The notes under the pieces were generated by a model. The model did no database searches. It worked only from the letters and a program-made list of their open reading frames with translations, and was not told where the DNA came from. Below, in pieces: positions 30,868-32,864 of a DNA stretch of 32,864 nucleotides (the stretch's first letter is position 1; every line of letters begins with the position of its first letter). This stretch comes from an uncultured beta proteobacterium (GTDB taxonomy: Bacteria; Pseudomonadota; Gammaproteobacteria; Burkholderiales; SG8-41), in assembly GCA_902825845.1 (NCBI GenBank), contig CADECM010000063.1:3835-36698 (forward strand). The letters are read 5' to 3'. The position numbers and the translations under genes are program-made.

Positions 30868-31764
30868 CTAAAGATTTCGGAGCCGCGGATCCAGATGGTC
30901 GCGCAACCAGTCGCCCAGCAGGTTGAGCGACATCACCGTCAGCATGATGGCGAGCCCCGGGAACATCGAGACCCACCACGCCGTGACGATCAATTCGCGA
31001 CCGTCCGAGACCATGACGCCCCACGCTGGTTCGGCGCGCGGCAGTCCCGCGCCCAGAAAACTCAAGGCGGACTCGAGCAGAATGACGTAGCCCACCTGCA
31101 GCGTCGCCAGCACGATCAACGGGTTGATGACATTGGGGAAGATATAGCGTGTCATGATGCGAATCGACGATGCGCCGGAAACCCGCGCGCGCGCTATAAA
31201 GTCCCGCTCCTTGATGGCCAGTGTTTCGCCACGCACCAGCCGCGCGTAGCGTGCCCACAGCAACACGATCAAGACGATAACGACTGTGCTGAAACTGGGG
31301 CCCACCGCGGCGACCAGCACCAGTGCCAGCAGAATCGTGGGAATGGACAGCGAGATATCCACCAGGCGCATGATGATGGCGTCAACCAAACCGCCAAAGT
31401 AGCCGGAGATCAACCCCAGGCAGGTGCCAATTACGCCGCCGACAAAAATGGCGATCATCGATACCATGAGTGAAACCCGCGCGCCGTAAATGATCCGGCT
31501 CAGCATGTCGCGCCCCAGCTTGTCGGTGCCCAGCAGGTGCGCGGTGGATCCGCCATCCTGCCAGAAGGGCGGCGTCAGCCGGTGCGACAGTGAGCCGTTG
31601 AACGGATCGTAGGGCGCGATCCACGGTGCCGCCAGGGCCGGAATGATCAGGAATACCAGGAGTACTGTCAGTGTCAGCAGAGGATAGCGTCTTATCTGCT
31701 GCCACTTGGCCGCAATCCATGGCTCCGGCTGCGCGGGCAGCGTTTGTGTGGTTGTGCTTGACAT
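30868..31764 (-). CDS. ABC importer permease (DppC/OppC-like)
   Basis: A 298-residue inner-membrane permease with about six helices, the first at roughly 30-50. It has the early LLGTDKLGRDMLSRIIYGARVSL motif and the cytoplasmic EAA loop ARARVSGASSIRIMTRYIFPN, which docks on the ATPases. WGVMVSDGRELIVTAWWVSMFPG is typical of the C-type permease. It follows the B-type permease by 22 bases and precedes the binding-protein gene by 38 bases. Placing the binding protein third, between permeases and ATPases, is one of several known orders. Confidence 0.93.
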   Translation of the reverse strand: MSSTTTQTLPAQPEPWIAAKWQQIRRYPLLTLTVLLVFLIIPALAAPWIAPYDPFNGSLSHRLTPPFWQDGGSTAHLLGTDKLGRDMLSRIIYGARVSLMVSMIAIFVGGVIGTCLGLISGYFGGLVDAIIMRLVDISLSIPTILLALVLVAAVGPSFSTVVIVLIVLLWARYARLVRGETLAIKERDFIARARVSGASSIRIMTRYIFPNVINPLIVLATLQVGYVILLESALSFLGAGLPRAEPAWGVMVSDGRELIVTAWWVSMFPGLAIMLTVMSLNLLGDWLRDHLDPRLRNL

Positions 31765-31786
31765 GATTCAGTGTCCTTTTGTGGTC

Positions 31787-32707
31787 TTACTGCACGCGGA
31801 TACGCGGATCCAAGTACGCGTATAGGATGTCCACCAGCAGATTGCACAGGATAAAAATGCCGGCGAACACAATCACCACTGCCTGAACCACTTGAAAGTC
31901 CCTTGAACGCACGGCGTCGACCACCATCAGCCCCACGCCCGGCCAGGTGAAAACGGTTTCGGTCACCACGGAACCGGTCAGCAGGGAGCCGGCGATAATG
32001 GCAAAAAAGGTCAGCGGCGCGATACCGGCATTGCGCAGACAATGTTTCCAGATCACCTTCCATTCCGGAATGCCCTTGACGCGCGCCAGCTTTACGAACT
32101 CGCTGTCCAACACTTCCAGCATGGACGAACGCACCAGGCGCATGATGGCGGCGACCTGAAACCAGCCGAGCGTAATGGCGGGCAATATCATGTGCTGGAT
32201 GCCGCCCCGTCCTGAAGCGGGCAGCCAATCCAGCCTCACGGCAAAAATCCACATCAGCACGATGCCCAGCCAGAATGCTGGTAGCGACTGGCCAAGAAGC
32301 GCAATCACCTTGGCGGCAGCATCCCAGCCGCTGTCTTTCGATACGGCTGCCAAAACCCCGATAGGCAGCGCGAGCAACGCGCTGACCAGGAGGGCCGCGC
32401 CGGCGAGCTCCAGCGTGGCCGGCAGGCGTTCCGCCACCAGGCCCATCGCGGATTTCCCCTGATATTTCAGGGATTCGCCAAAATCACCTTGCAGGGCTTT
32501 CGTGATGAAGATGACGTACTGGGTGGGGAGCGGCTTATCCAGGCCCCAGTACTTTTCGAGCCGCTCATAGTCCTCGGGCCCGGCTTCTATCGGCAGCATG
32601 GTATCGAGCGGATCACCGCTTAGTCGCGCCAGGCCGAACACGATGACGCTGATGACCAGAATGGCCAGCAGGCTTTGCAGTACACGGATCGCAATAAAGC
32701 GCTGCAT
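31787..32707 (-). CDS. ABC importer permease (DppB/OppB-like)
   Basis: A 306-residue permease with about six membrane helices. The N-terminal FIAIRVLQSLLAILVISVIVFG helix, the motif YGLDKPLPTQY-like (WGLDKPLPTQYVIF) and the EAA loop KLARVKGIPEWKVIWKHCLRN identify the B-type peptide permease. ATG 32707 has a strong GAGGAGG site seven bases upstream. It is the first gene of the importer operon. The 157 bases upstream hold no gene that I can support and should contain the operon promoter. Confidence 0.93.
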   Translation of the reverse strand: MQRFIAIRVLQSLLAILVISVIVFGLARLSGDPLDTMLPIEAGPEDYERLEKYWGLDKPLPTQYVIFITKALQGDFGESLKYQGKSAMGLVAERLPATLELAGAALLVSALLALPIGVLAAVSKDSGWDAAAKVIALLGQSLPAFWLGIVLMWIFAVRLDWLPASGRGGIQHMILPAITLGWFQVAAIMRLVRSSMLEVLDSEFVKLARVKGIPEWKVIWKHCLRNAGIAPLTFFAIIAGSLLTGSVVTETVFTWPGVGLMVVDAVRSRDFQVVQAVVIVFAGIFILCNLLVDILYAYLDPRIRVQ

Positions 32708-32776
32708 GCATCCTCCTCGATGTGCCGCTTGCGTCGTGCTGGTTGCGCGTGTTGACTTCCGCCCGGCCTGATTACT

Positions 32777-32790
32777 CTGGCGCGCGCCAG
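32777..32790. promoter_or_regulatory. 14-base palindrome upstream of the importer operon
   Basis: CTGGCGCGCGCCAG is a perfect palindrome, 70 bases before the start codon of the first permease gene. It could be a regulator operator. I see no clear -35/-10 pair and no adjacent regulator gene, so the call is tentative; GC-rich palindromes also arise by chance. Confidence 0.3.
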
Positions 32791-32864
32791 CATGTAATGG
32801 TACGGTTTAGTCGGCTTACGGTAGTCCAAGTCGCATGCCGCGGACAGACGGCGTTTTACCTAAG

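Overview
The window looks like the chromosome of a GC-rich betaproteobacterium, most likely Burkholderiales. The reasons are the high GC content, four solute receptors of the TctC/Bug family that is greatly expanded in that order, and many class III CoA-transferase, MmgE/PrpD and SDR genes. It reads as an accessory organic-acid catabolism island. No rRNA, tRNA, CRISPR array, transposase or phage gene was seen, and no gene-free stretch exceeds about 265 bases. This taxonomic assignment is inference from gene content only.

Layout. (1) 1-4918, plus strand: the tail of an unknown gene, a CaiB/BaiF CoA-transferase, an MmgE/PrpD protein overlapping a maleate-isomerase-like protein by ATGA, a small two-helix membrane protein and a TctC receptor. 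(2) 4922-14533, minus strand: a tightly packed catabolic operon. In transcription order it encodes a TctC receptor, an acyl-CoA ligase, an SDR, CoA-transferase-fold subunits alpha and beta, a citrate-synthase-fold (citryl-CoA lyase-like) protein, a BKACE/DUF849 beta-keto-acid cleavage enzyme and a second SDR. A flavoprotein follows after a paired REP-like element. (3) 14727-17844, plus strand, divergent from (2): TctC receptor, a second flavoprotein paralogous to the first, and an EthD-like protein. (4) 17880-19588, minus strand: a second EthD-like protein and an exported Vgb-like beta-propeller. (5) 19852-27090, plus strand: TctC receptor, two more MmgE/PrpD proteins, arylamine N-acetyltransferase, a THI5/NMT1-like binding protein, a Nudix CoA pyrophosphatase-like protein and an exported creatininase-family protein. 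(6) 27124-32707, minus strand: a complete five-gene dipeptide/oligopeptide-type ABC importer.

How the genes may work together. Block (2) has the logic of a CoA-dependent degradation route: capture an acid (TctC), activate it (ligase), oxidise it (SDRs), open or cleave it (IpdAB-like pair, citrate-synthase-like protein, BKACE). The exact substrate cannot be read from sequence. Two enzymes of this block appear to lack a residue normally used in catalysis by their families: the CoA-transferase beta-subunit glutamate and the citrate-synthase HGGA histidine. The textbook activities may therefore not apply. Block (1) suggests unsaturated di- or tricarboxylates of the maleate/citraconate/aconitate type.

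The least explained signal is a dispersed AT-rich motif of 29 bases. It has four clear copies (3640-3668, 13066-13094, 19845-19873, 24638-24666), one degenerate copy (411-439) and a possible truncated one at the window edge (1-16). It occurs on both strands, between genes and inside genes, without gaps between copies. I do not recognise it.
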